NCBI GenBank assembly: GCA_016195505.1
Contig: JACPZN010000084.1
Span: 1 to 18,431 of the forward strand
DNA from: Nitrospirota bacterium
Lineage (GTDB): Bacteria; Nitrospirota; Nitrospiria; Nitrospirales; Nitrospiraceae
Length of the DNA stretch: 18,431 nt
Reading direction: 5' to 3'
The position numbers were made by a program, and so were the translations under genes. The notes under the pieces were generated by a model, which was not told the DNA's origin, ran no database searches, and worked only from the letters and a program-made list of their open reading frames with translations. Every line of letters starts with the position of its first letter. The stretch's first letter is position 1. This document shows positions 1 through 6,266 of this stretch, piece after piece.

Positions 1-1457
1 GCCATATGAACGAAGATCACCATCGGCCCACCGGGCAGTGCCCCACGCGATTGTGTCACGCCGTAATTTTTCCACGTCGTGTTGAGCACCGATGTGAAGG
101 TCGAACAGGCCGATTGCTGAAAGAGAAGAGGAACTCGGTTGGCATAGCGAATGACGCGCGCCAGTTCCGAGTCTTCCTCCTCTTGCTCCCCTTCCGCCTT
201 CGGCATGGCAGGCTGTTGCGGTTTGTCTTGATCTTCAGGCCGGTTGCCATAGGCCAACCCTGCTTCGATAATGAAGGGATTGCCGCGATAGACGGCCGGA
301 GGCCGACTGACCGCCGTGTAGAACTCGCCTTTGATCTGCTTATACAGCCCGGAGAGAATCGCCTTTTCTCCAATCGGCGAAATGCAATTGGTCGGCGGCG
401 CCATGATTTTCGTGTGTTGTATCGTCTGATAGAGTGTCTCGGCTGTATGGCCTTTCACGTCGCGCGGCTTCAGATGGGGCGAGACCTTCGCCGCTTTACA
501 GATCTCGTCGGCTAGTTGCGGAGACACACGACAGAAGTCGCTGGCCAGGAAGCCGGACACCGAATGACTCTTGGTATCCTGCAGCATCTTGAGCAACATG
601 CCGAACTCAATGCCGTAGGGATGGGGTTTGATTTCGCGCGGCGAGGGCGGCAACTCGTGATACGTGCGCGGATACTCCTTCGTTTCGCCTTCCGGTGTCC
701 GGTAGATCAGCTTCACGTGCGGATTGGCGATGGAGGTCTGCTCCAGCCATTCATCCACCGACGCGCGGCCCTTCTGATACTTGCCTTCGACTTCCAGGGA
801 GACCTGCGTTCCTTGCGGCTGATCCCAATGGATCTGTTTGTTCTCATGAACCAGTGGCTCGTTCTTCTTGGTCTCGATCTGGACTTCGAAGAAATGGGCG
901 GCGGCTCTGGGACCGGTGCGTGAAATGATTGTGACCGGCTTGCCGGTTGTCAACTGGCCATACATGCCGGCGGCGGAGATGCCGATGCCTTGCTGGCCAC
1001 GGCTCATGCGCAAGCGGTGGAACTTGGACCCGTAAAGCAGCTTTGCGAAAATTCGGGGGACCTGCTGGCGGACGATGCCGGGCCCGTTGTCCGTTACCGT
1101 GATGCGAAACCTTGTCGCCTGACTCGCCGGAGGCGTCGTGCCTCCGGATGGGACGACTCCAAGCTGGACCATCACGTCCGGAAGAATCCCGGCTTCTTCG
1201 CAGGCATCGAGCGCATTATCCACGGCTTCCTTCACGCAGGTCAGCAGCGCCTTCCGGGGATTGTCGAAACCGAGCAGGTGCCGGTTCTTCGTGAAAAATT
1301 CCGAAACGGAAATCTCCCGTTGGCGGGCGCCCATCTCCACCGCCGTGACCTGCTGGACCGGCTTTGCGGCGGCTCTCTTGAGTGCGGTTGACTCTGGAAC
1401 TGGTGTCTTGAGAGATGCGGAGTGGATAGGTTGCTTCGATGCGTTCTTCTTGTTCAT
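1..1457 (-). CDS. top6B: DNA topoisomerase VI subunit B, 3' end cut by the window edge
   Basis: This is the ATPase subunit of the type IIB topoisomerase Topo VI, which with subunit A (TopVIA, Spo11-like) passes one DNA duplex through another. It reads without a stop from ATG at 1457 down to base 3, about 485 codons, and continues beyond the left edge. GHKL ATPase motifs are in order: an N-box EAVDNALDA (residues 77-85), DNGPGI (123-128), and a G2/ATP-lid stretch SRGQQGIGISAAG (152-164). A transducer-like segment with PPTNCISPIGE follows near residue 340. The first 40-45 residues, rich in Lys/Ala/Pro, precede the conserved ISVSEFF block and look like an extension. The start is the first ATG of the frame; no strong ribosome-binding site is seen. 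It lies 108 bp after the small gene at 1566-1871 on the same strand. The A subunit is expected outside the window. Family identity is secure; the bacterial host is inferred. Confidence 0.93.
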   Translation of the reverse strand, partial: MNKKNASKQPIHSASLKTPVPESTALKRAAAKPVQQVTAVEMGARQREISVSEFFTKNRHLLGFDNPRKALLTCVKEAVDNALDACEEAGILPDVMVQLGVVPSGGTTPPASQATRFRITVTDNGPGIVRQQVPRIFAKLLYGSKFHRLRMSRGQQGIGISAAGMYGQLTTGKPVTIISRTGPRAAAHFFEVQIETKKNEPLVHENKQIHWDQPQGTQVSLEVEGKYQKGRASVDEWLEQTSIANPHVKLIYRTPEGETKEYPRTYHELPPSPREIKPHPYGIEFGMLLKMLQDTKSHSVSGFLASDFCRVSPQLADEICKAAKVSPHLKPRDVKGHTAETLYQTIQHTKIMAPPTNCISPIGEKAILSGLYKQIKGEFYTAVSRPPAVYRGNPFIIEAGLAYGNRPEDQDKPQQPAMPKAEGEQEEEDSELARVIRYANRVPLLFQQSACSTFTSVLNTTWKNYGVTQSRGALPGGPMVIFVHM

Positions 1458-1565
1458 TCAGCCTCTCAGCCGGTGAAGGGAGACATTTGGTACCACAATT
1501 CAAAGCAGCAGGCAATGGAGCGGAGTGGAATTGAAGAGTAAAGAGATGGGCCAGATCTGCAGAGT

Positions 1566-1871
1566 TCAGACGATCTGATTGACACCTTCTGTGCGGCATC
1601 CAGTCGTCGAGAGAGTCACAGGCGCCGCACCGGCTTCCTTCAACTTGTCGCCTAGAGCAGAAGAGACGAGCGCTTCCTGCAGACCATCCGCCGTATGGGC
1701 CTGGAGAAAGTCGATCCCCAGCACGGCGTAATGCAACGGCCGGCCGCTCGGTGCATCGACACGGAACACCTGGGCACGTGAAGCGCCCTCAAGGAAATCA
1801 GTGATGAAGTGTTTGGGAAATTGTGCTCGCAGATATTGACGAATCACATCACATTGCGCGCTCGTATTCAC
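1566..1871 (-). CDS. Small protein of unknown function upstream of top6B
   Basis: This 101-residue protein is not recognised. It starts at GTG (1869-1871), chosen because AGGAG sits about 8 nt upstream on the minus strand. It is soluble-looking, with no signal peptide or membrane helix, and has alternating hydrophobic and charged segments. Features that can be named are HFITDFLEG near residues 21-29, FRVDAPSGRPLHYAVLG near 36-52 and a C-terminal cysteine (TTGCRTEG). A mixed alpha/beta fold is plausible. It precedes top6B by 108 bp on the same strand and may be co-transcribed with it from the candidate promoter at 1933-1962. No function is proposed. Coding status is supported by the good ribosome-binding site and the unbroken frame, not by recognised homology. 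Confidence 0.6.
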   Translation of the reverse strand: MNTSAQCDVIRQYLRAQFPKHFITDFLEGASRAQVFRVDAPSGRPLHYAVLGIDFLQAHTADGLQEALVSSALGDKLKEAGAAPVTLSTTGCRTEGVNQIV

Positions 1872-2351
1872 GTACAGCTCCTACGACTGCGCCCAGCCAT
1901 AACGATAAACCGACTCACCGCGAACCCCTGTCAGGCTAGGCTCCGCAGGGGGAAGGTGTCAAGTAGGCCTAAGAGCGGGAGCGATGACCATAATGAGAAA
2001 TCGGGAATGGGGATTAGGGTGGGAGGAGCACGCACCTACCAGGAGTTAGTAGGTACGGCGGAGATCTTGGGAGGAGTTTAGGCTTCCCAGTACAAGCTGG
2101 TCCTGCACACCGTCCTCGCGCTCGACCCCCTCATGAACCATATTCCCCCGGGGCGTTAACTCCCCCCACAATCCTACGATAGGCCTCAGCGTTCAGGAGA
2201 GTCAAGCAAACTAATGTATTGTGGAGTACGTTTCTGCCGTCGCTTGATCAAGTGCTGACTGACTTTGACCGATGGCACTCTCCTATTGACGTTGACGGTC
2301 ATGAGGTGCAGGGTGGCGTTCCCAGTTCCAACCGGGGAGAAGGATTGGCCA
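1872..2351. other. 480-bp divergent intergenic region, no gene seen
   Basis: This stretch separates the minus-strand 1871 gene from the plus-strand 2352 gene. Frames within it are short and have no recognisable protein character. It holds the minus-strand promoter candidate at 1933-1962 and two small inverted repeats: 1925-1930 with 1946-1951, and ACCTAC (2034-2039) with GTAGGT (2049-2054, 9-nt loop). There is also a purine-rich stretch around 1990-2080. The plus-strand promoter could not be placed convincingly. TTGACG at 2285-2290 and 2291-2296 has no good -10 partner. Confidence 0.5.
1933..1962 (-). promoter_or_regulatory. Candidate sigma70-type promoter for the 1871/top6B transcript
   Basis: On the minus strand TTGACA (1957-1962) is followed after 18 nt by TAGCCT (1933-1938). 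Transcription would start near 1926 and leave a leader of about 55 nt before the GTG at 1871. The -35 is perfect; the -10 keeps only the most important T-A---T positions. The same stretch contains a 6-bp inverted repeat, CCCCTG (1925-1930) with CAGGGG (1946-1951), which may be coincidental. Confidence 0.3.
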
Positions 2352-2870
2352 ATGGCAGATGCGATGACGAGTCAGGACGCACAGAACGCCTGGGCAGCGC
2401 TGGTGCAGGGCGTTCGGACCGGTGTGCTGTTGACGCTGCGGAACGGATGGCCGTTTGGGTCGCATGTGCCGTACGTGTTTGGCTCGGATTGGACACGCGC
2501 CTATCTGCATCTGAGCCAGCTGGCACTGCATACGCAACATCTGCTGGCCGATCCCCGCCTTTCGCTCTTCATCTCTGAACCGGACCGACCGGAGAAAAAT
2601 CCTCTCGCCTTGAAACGCATGAACCTCCAGGGTGAGGCAGTCATCTTGCCGCCCGACGCGCCGAGCTATGCAGCGATCAAGAAGCAGTACCTGGCGCGGT
2701 TTCCGCTCGCAGCACCGATGTTTGGCTTTGGTGATTTTGCACTCTGGGAATTAAAGCTCCAGGACGCCCACCTTGTGCTCGGCTTCGGCCAAGCCTTCAC
2801 CTCCACCGCCGCGACCCCGCTCACGTGGACACATCAACGACCGGAGCAGCAGGTGGGAACAAAGAACTGA
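2352..2870 (+). CDS. Pyridoxamine-5'-phosphate-oxidase-like / HugZ-type FMN-binding protein
   Basis: This is a 172-residue split-barrel flavin-binding protein of the PNPOx/HugZ superfamily. Members bind FMN or haem and act as small oxidoreductases or haem-degrading enzymes; the substrate here is unknown. Family hallmarks are a GVLLTL...GWPFGSHVPYVF strand pair near residues 19-39, YLHLSQLALHTQHLLADPRLSLFIS (about 46-70), and the HugZ-like pattern YLARFP...FGFGDFALWEL...LVLGFGQAF in the C-terminal third. The start is ATG 2352 because GGAGAAGG lies about 8 nt upstream. The frame stays open further upstream, but the extra 29 residues do not resemble the family. It ends convergently, 32 bp from the minus-strand gene at 2903. 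The stop codon falls in a degenerate GCT-heptamer stretch (2866-2886). Confidence 0.82.
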   Translation: MADAMTSQDAQNAWAALVQGVRTGVLLTLRNGWPFGSHVPYVFGSDWTRAYLHLSQLALHTQHLLADPRLSLFISEPDRPEKNPLALKRMNLQGEAVILPPDAPSYAAIKKQYLARFPLAAPMFGFGDFALWELKLQDAHLVLGFGQAFTSTAATPLTWTHQRPEQQVGTKN

Positions 2871-2886
2871 TAGCTAATGGCTTACG
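2866..2886. repeat. Degenerate GCTGA-type heptamer run
   Basis: Three 7-bp units, ACTGATA, GCTAATG and GCTTACG, lie in register at the end of the HugZ-like gene; its TGA stop (2868-2870) is inside the first unit. The match to the heptamer family is loose, so this is the weakest member. Confidence 0.35.
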
Positions 2887-2888
2887 GC

Positions 2889-2908
2889 AAGTAGCAGAAG
2901 TGCTACTT
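2889..2908. terminator. Hairpin between convergent genes
   Basis: AAGTAGCA (2889-2896), loop GAAG, then TGCTACTT (2901-2908) form a perfect 8-bp stem. It sits between the plus-strand stop at 2870 and the minus-strand stop at 2903-2905, which lies inside the stem. The plus-strand downstream sequence is only moderately T-rich and the minus-strand side has no T run, so it is a weak bidirectional terminator candidate. Confidence 0.45.
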
Positions 2909-3118
2909 CGTGTTGTTTCGCCAGAGCTGGCTGAGGGCGCCACCGAGTGTGAGCCCGCCGATGAATGTGAGGGTGATGATGGTGGTGAAGAGTCCCTCGA
3001 CACGTCCTTCCCGCCGCCGCACATGATGCTCTGCTTGTGAACCGACGGTCGCTTCACCGCCGATCCAGGTGTGCGGGTCGTCGGCCTGCGACTGAGTCTG
3101 AGTGATTACGGTCTTCAT
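2903..3118 (-). CDS. Small single-helix membrane protein, coupled to the PilZ gene
   Basis: This 71-residue protein is unrecognised by family. Its N-terminal half is polar and its C-terminal third holds one hydrophobic segment (FTTIITLTFIGGLTLGGAL, about residues 44-62) followed by a short basic tail. It is likely an inner-membrane tail-anchored or small bitopic protein. The start is ATG 3116-3118, which overlaps the PilZ stop as ATGA (3115-3118); this favours it over the upstream in-frame start at 3148. Translational coupling suggests a shared role with the PilZ protein. The stop falls inside the hairpin at 2889-2908. Confidence 0.6.
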   Translation of the reverse strand: MKTVITQTQSQADDPHTWIGGEATVGSQAEHHVRRREGRVEGLFTTIITLTFIGGLTLGGALSQLWRNNTK

Positions 3119-3444
3119 GCATTTTCCGCTTCGTCGAGAGCGATACATTCCTCGATCAACTGCTCCAATTCATCCATCTCCCGCTGTTGCATTTCGAGGA
3201 ACCTGACGCCGAACGTCTGATCGTGAATCCATTGGACCTGTGCCTGTTCGATATAGATCGGTTCTTGAACCTCCGGGACAACGAGCTTCAGGGCAATCTG
3301 CTTCCCCGGTTGGACAATCAGGCGGCTCTCGATCTTGGCGCCGCCTAGCGACAGATCGATGGTCTCGCCTTCGACCTCATGGGAATTCGCTCTGAGCAGG
3401 CTTTTGACTTGCGCCGGAACCCGACGATGTTGACGCCGTTCCAT
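3115..3444 (-). CDS. PilZ-domain protein (probable c-di-GMP binding)
   Basis: This is a single PilZ domain of about 109 residues from ATG 3444. PilZ proteins bind cyclic di-GMP and relay it to motility, adhesion or export machinery. Both binding motifs are present: an arginine motif RRQHRRVPAQ at the very N-terminus (R-x3-R type) and DLSLGGAKI about 30 residues later (D/N-x-S-x-x-G). The C-terminus is acidic and helical (DELEQLIEECIALDEAE). A longer GTG start at 3528 would add 28 residues including CATC, but it would overlap the lnt promoter and has no ribosome-binding site, so the shorter form is preferred without certainty. Its stop overlaps the next gene by 4 bp. It is transcribed divergently from lnt. 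Confidence 0.85.
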   Translation of the reverse strand: MERRQHRRVPAQVKSLLRANSHEVEGETIDLSLGGAKIESRLIVQPGKQIALKLVVPEVQEPIYIEQAQVQWIHDQTFGVRFLEMQQREMDELEQLIEECIALDEAENA

Positions 3445-3517
3445 GGACGCGTAGAATACCTCTTTTACCGGAGAAAAGCACGTCGCACACAACTGAACCG
3501 ATTGTTGGGACGTTCCC

Positions 3518-3546
3518 TTGAAAGTCACGAGGGCTTTCGCTATGGT
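3518..3546 (+). promoter_or_regulatory. Strong candidate sigma70-type promoter for lnt
   Basis: TTGAAA (3518-3523), a 17-nt spacer and TATGGT (3541-3546) form a good promoter pair. Transcription would start about 3553, only two bases before the ATG at 3555, where no Shine-Dalgarno sequence is seen. This suggests a leaderless or nearly leaderless transcript. Confidence 0.5.
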
Positions 3547-3554
3547 ACGAAACG

Positions 3555-5151
3555 ATGGATCAAAGTCGTTCGCGCCAGATACTCCTTGCCTGCGCGAGCG
3601 GACTGCTGTTGCCTCTGTGCTTCCCCAAAGTCGATCTGGGATTGCTGGCCTGGATCGTCCTCATTCCCCTACACCTCGCCCTCGATCAATGCCCAAGGCG
3701 GCGCGCGTTTTGGCTCGGATGGCTGAGCGGTCTCATCGGATTCACCGGCATCATGGCCTGGGTGGTGACCGCCATGACGACCTACGGGAAGGTGCCCCTT
3801 CCCGTTAGTTATGCCGTTTTGTTGTTGCTCACCGCTTACCTCGGGCTGTATGTCGGGCCGCGAACTCATCCCGAGATATGGAATTTTTTTCGCACCCTGC
3901 TTTTGGATCGCATTAGAGTGGCTCCGCACTTATCTCCTCTCAGGCCTTCCCTGGTGTCTCCTCGGGTATTCGCAGTACCGCGAACTCGACCTAATTCAGT
4001 TTGCAGACCATACAGGGGTGTATGGCGTTTCATTTTTGGTCGTGCTCGTGAATCTGGCCTTGGCCGAGTTGCTTTTGTGGGTCATGCCGTTTTTTCGTGG
4101 TTTTCATCCGGCTAAGCTCCCGTGGGAATTACTCACAACCACAGCGGTCTTCATGGTGCTCGCCTGGCTCTACAGTTCGGCGGTGTTGACGGACGAGACG
4201 CTGCAGCAGCCAAGAACCTCTCTTAGCGTCGGCGTAGTACAACCCAACATCGATCAAGCAGTGAAATGGGACATCGCCTACCGTGACGAGACGATGCAGC
4301 GGTTTGACCGACTGACCGCCCAGCTGGGAACCAGTACCGACCTGATCGTCTGGCCGGAAGCTGCGACACCCTTTATCCTGGAGCGAGAAAAAGAATACCA
4401 GTTGCAGTTGATCGCCTGGGCGGATCGCGCGAAGGCGCCGATCCTCCTTGGCAGCCCGGCTCTGCGTTACTATCCGGATCGCCGGCCTTATCTTTTGAAT
4501 AGCGCCTATCTGCTGGCAAGCGACGGCAATCTGCTCGGCCGTTATGACAAACACCATCTCGTGCCGTTTGGGGAATACATTCCCTTCAAATCGTCGCTAT
4601 TGTTTTTTCTCGACAAACTCGTGGAAGGGATCGGCGACTTTAATGCAGGACCAGGCTCGACGGTTCTGTCGTTCACCCCCAAGTCCCTTGGCACCGGCAA
4701 TCCGGCCAGTCCACGGCCCGTAAAGTTCGGAGTGGCCATTTGTTACGAGGTGATCTTCCCGGATCTGGTCCGTCGATTTGCGGCCAACGGCGCGGAATTT
4801 CTGGTGACGATCACGAACGACGGCTGGTTCGGTCCTTCGTCGGCGCCTGCCCAGCACTTCTCCATGGTGGTCTTTCGCTCGGTAGAAAATCATCTGGCCT
4901 TTGCGCGCGCCGCCAATACGGGAATTTCCGGTTTCGTCGACCCCTTCGGCCGCATCATGCAAGCCACGACCCTCTTCACGGAGCAGGCGTTGCACGCCAC
5001 CATTCCCATCAGGCAGTCCCGCACGTTTTACAGCTACAACGGCGATGTGTTTGCCTACGTCTGTGTTATAATCTGCGCGCTTTTGTGCCTGTTCGGTTAT
5101 TTCCGCACGAAGGAACCGGCCCACGGCACAACCGCTATCACGCCCGCGTAG
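3555..5151 (+). pseudogene. lnt: Apolipoprotein N-acyltransferase, frameshifted as given
   Basis: Lnt transfers an acyl chain to the N-terminal cysteine of lipoproteins in the inner membrane. The N-terminal part (from ATG 3555) encodes about four membrane segments ending in LLLLTAYLGLYVG. Homology then continues in the next frame from about 3850-3890 (APCFWIALEWLRTYLLSGLPW, then more helices and the carbon-nitrogen-hydrolase domain) to TAG 5149-5151. All catalytic residues are present: Glu in WPEAATPF (codon 4357-4359), Lys in YDKHHLVPFGEYIP (4549-4551) and Cys in AICYEVIFPD (4741-4743). The break needs one extra base, for example in the T7 run 3884-3890, or a loss of 3n+2 bases. The linker before APCFW looks about 10 residues shorter than in E. 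coli Lnt, which favours a small deletion near 3855-3885. Read alone, the downstream frame from ATG 3811 would lack the first helices. A sequence error is likely. prfB begins 18 bp later. Confidence 0.85.
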
Positions 5152-5169
5152 CGGGAGAAGGATCGTTCC

Positions 5170-6203
5170 ATGTTGGATGAGGTACAAGTTCGCGTTCGTG
5201 CCGTTGGGGAACAAGTCTCTGAGTTACGGGGGCATCTTTGACCGAGCGTGAACTCGAAGCGTGGCGTGAGGTTGACACCAAGTTGGGTGACCTCAACGCT
5301 CTACTGGAGCTGGCTCACGAGAGCGGCGATGCCGGGCTTGAAAAGGAACTGACCACTGAACTGAACCAGCTGGAGCCTCGCCTGGCAACCCTGCGCTTGG
5401 AGCTTCTTCTCTCCGGCGAGCTGGATCCGAACAATGCGATACTCGAGATTCATCCGGGTGCCGGCGGATCGGAATCGCAGGACTGGGCCCAGATGCTTCT
5501 GCGCATGTACGTGCGGTGGGCAGAAACCAAGAAGTTCAAGGTGGAAACGTTGGATCTCCTGACTGGCGACGAAGCCGGTATCAAGAGCGCGACCCTGTCG
5601 ATCACCGGCCCCTACGCCTATGGCTATTTGAAAGCGGAAGCCGGTGTCCATCGTCTGGTGCGCATTTCCCCATTCGACTCCAATAAACGACGGCACACAT
5701 CGTTCGCGTCCGTATTCGTCTATCCGGAATTGAGCGAAGACATCGACGTGGGGGTCGAAGACAAGGATCTCAGAATCGACACATTCCGAGCCGGCGGCGC
5801 CGGTGGGCAGAACGTGAATAAGGTCGAAACGGCAATTCGTATTACTCACCTACCGACCGGAATTGTCGTGCAATGTCAAAACGAGCGGTCCCAACTCCAG
5901 AATAGAAACGGCGCGATGAAAATCTTGAAGTCGCGCCTGTTTGAATTAGAACAGAAAAAAAAGGAAGCCGAGTTCAACGCGATTGTGGGCGAAAAAAAAG
6001 AGATCGCCTGGGGCAGTCAGATCCGCTCCTACGTGTTCCAGCCCTATCAGATGGTGAAGGATCACCGGACGGCCTATGAAAGCGGTAACGTCTCGTCCGT
6101 GATGGACGGCGAGATCGATGGGTTCATCCAGGCGTATTTGAAAAAGAAGCTCGCGAAAGGAAGCGATCAGTTGTCAGCAGTCAGTGAACCCGACGATCTA
6201 TAA
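5170..6203 (+). CDS. prfB: Peptide chain release factor 2, with frameshift site and an N-terminal deletion
   Basis: RF2 reads UGA/UAA and releases the finished peptide from the ribosome. ATG 5170 has GGAGAAGG 8 nt upstream. Its frame encodes 23 residues ending in LRGHL, then an in-frame TGA (5239-5241), the hallmark of prfB autoregulation. The main body, in the frame of TTG 5238, carries GAGGSESQDWA, the anticodon-like SPF (5667-5675) and the catalytic GGQ (5802-5810). The canonical +1 shift enters GAC CGA GCG TGA and stops, so it cannot reach this body. Compared with E. coli RF2, about 35 residues between LRG(Y/H)L and the ELEAW...LLELA helix are absent, including the D-P-x-x-W region of domain 1. 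As given, the 321-residue body could only be made by starting at TTG 5238 or by another route. The C-terminus ends in a tail SDQLSAVSEPDDL that overlaps a heptamer repeat. Confidence 0.88.
5227..5242 (+). promoter_or_regulatory. prfB programmed-frameshift element
   Basis: CGGGGG CAT CTT TGA C matches the classic prfB site: an internal Shine-Dalgarno-like G run, three bases, a CTT slippery codon, a weak TGA stop and a following C. In normal prfB, low RF2 lets the ribosome slip +1 from CTT TGA to reach the main frame. Here the main frame is the other one, and TTG 5238-5240 overlaps the TGA, with the G run ending 5 nt before it. Confidence 0.85.
6164..6184. repeat. Heptamer repeat at the prfB 3' end
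   Basis: Three 7-bp units end in TCAG (CGATCAG, TTGTCAG, CAGTCAG). They lie inside the prfB coding sequence and encode part of the C-terminal tail, which extends beyond the usual RF2 end. Confidence 0.6.
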
Positions 6204-6232
6204 CGATCATGCCTCTTCGCACCACATACACG

Positions 6233-6260
6233 TCACGCCTCACCCATCATTCATCACGGT
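6233..6260. repeat. TCA-type heptamer array upstream of lysS
   Basis: Four 7-bp units (TCACGCC, TCACCCA, TCATTCA, TCACGGT) sit in register in the 63-bp prfB-lysS gap and end 6 nt before the lysS ATG. They leave no room for a recognisable Shine-Dalgarno sequence. Confidence 0.55.
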
Positions 6261-6266
6261 CTTTCC

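Noticed and set aside
6..923. Plus-strand open frames opposite top6B
   Set aside because: They are Arg-rich, lack family motifs and lie fully antisense to a well-conserved gene.
2265..2351. Longer start for the HugZ-like protein
   Set aside because: The extra 29 residues do not match the family, and a strong ribosome-binding site precedes ATG 2352.
3445..3528. Longer GTG start for the PilZ protein
   Set aside because: No ribosome-binding site, it overlaps the likely lnt promoter, and PilZ proteins commonly begin at the R-x3-R motif. Kept only as an alternative.
5236..5242. A -1 slip at CTT TGA that would join the two prfB frames
   Set aside because: Slipping back pairs the Leu tRNA with TCT, which is poor, and prfB sites are known to shift +1; a deletion explains the frame better.
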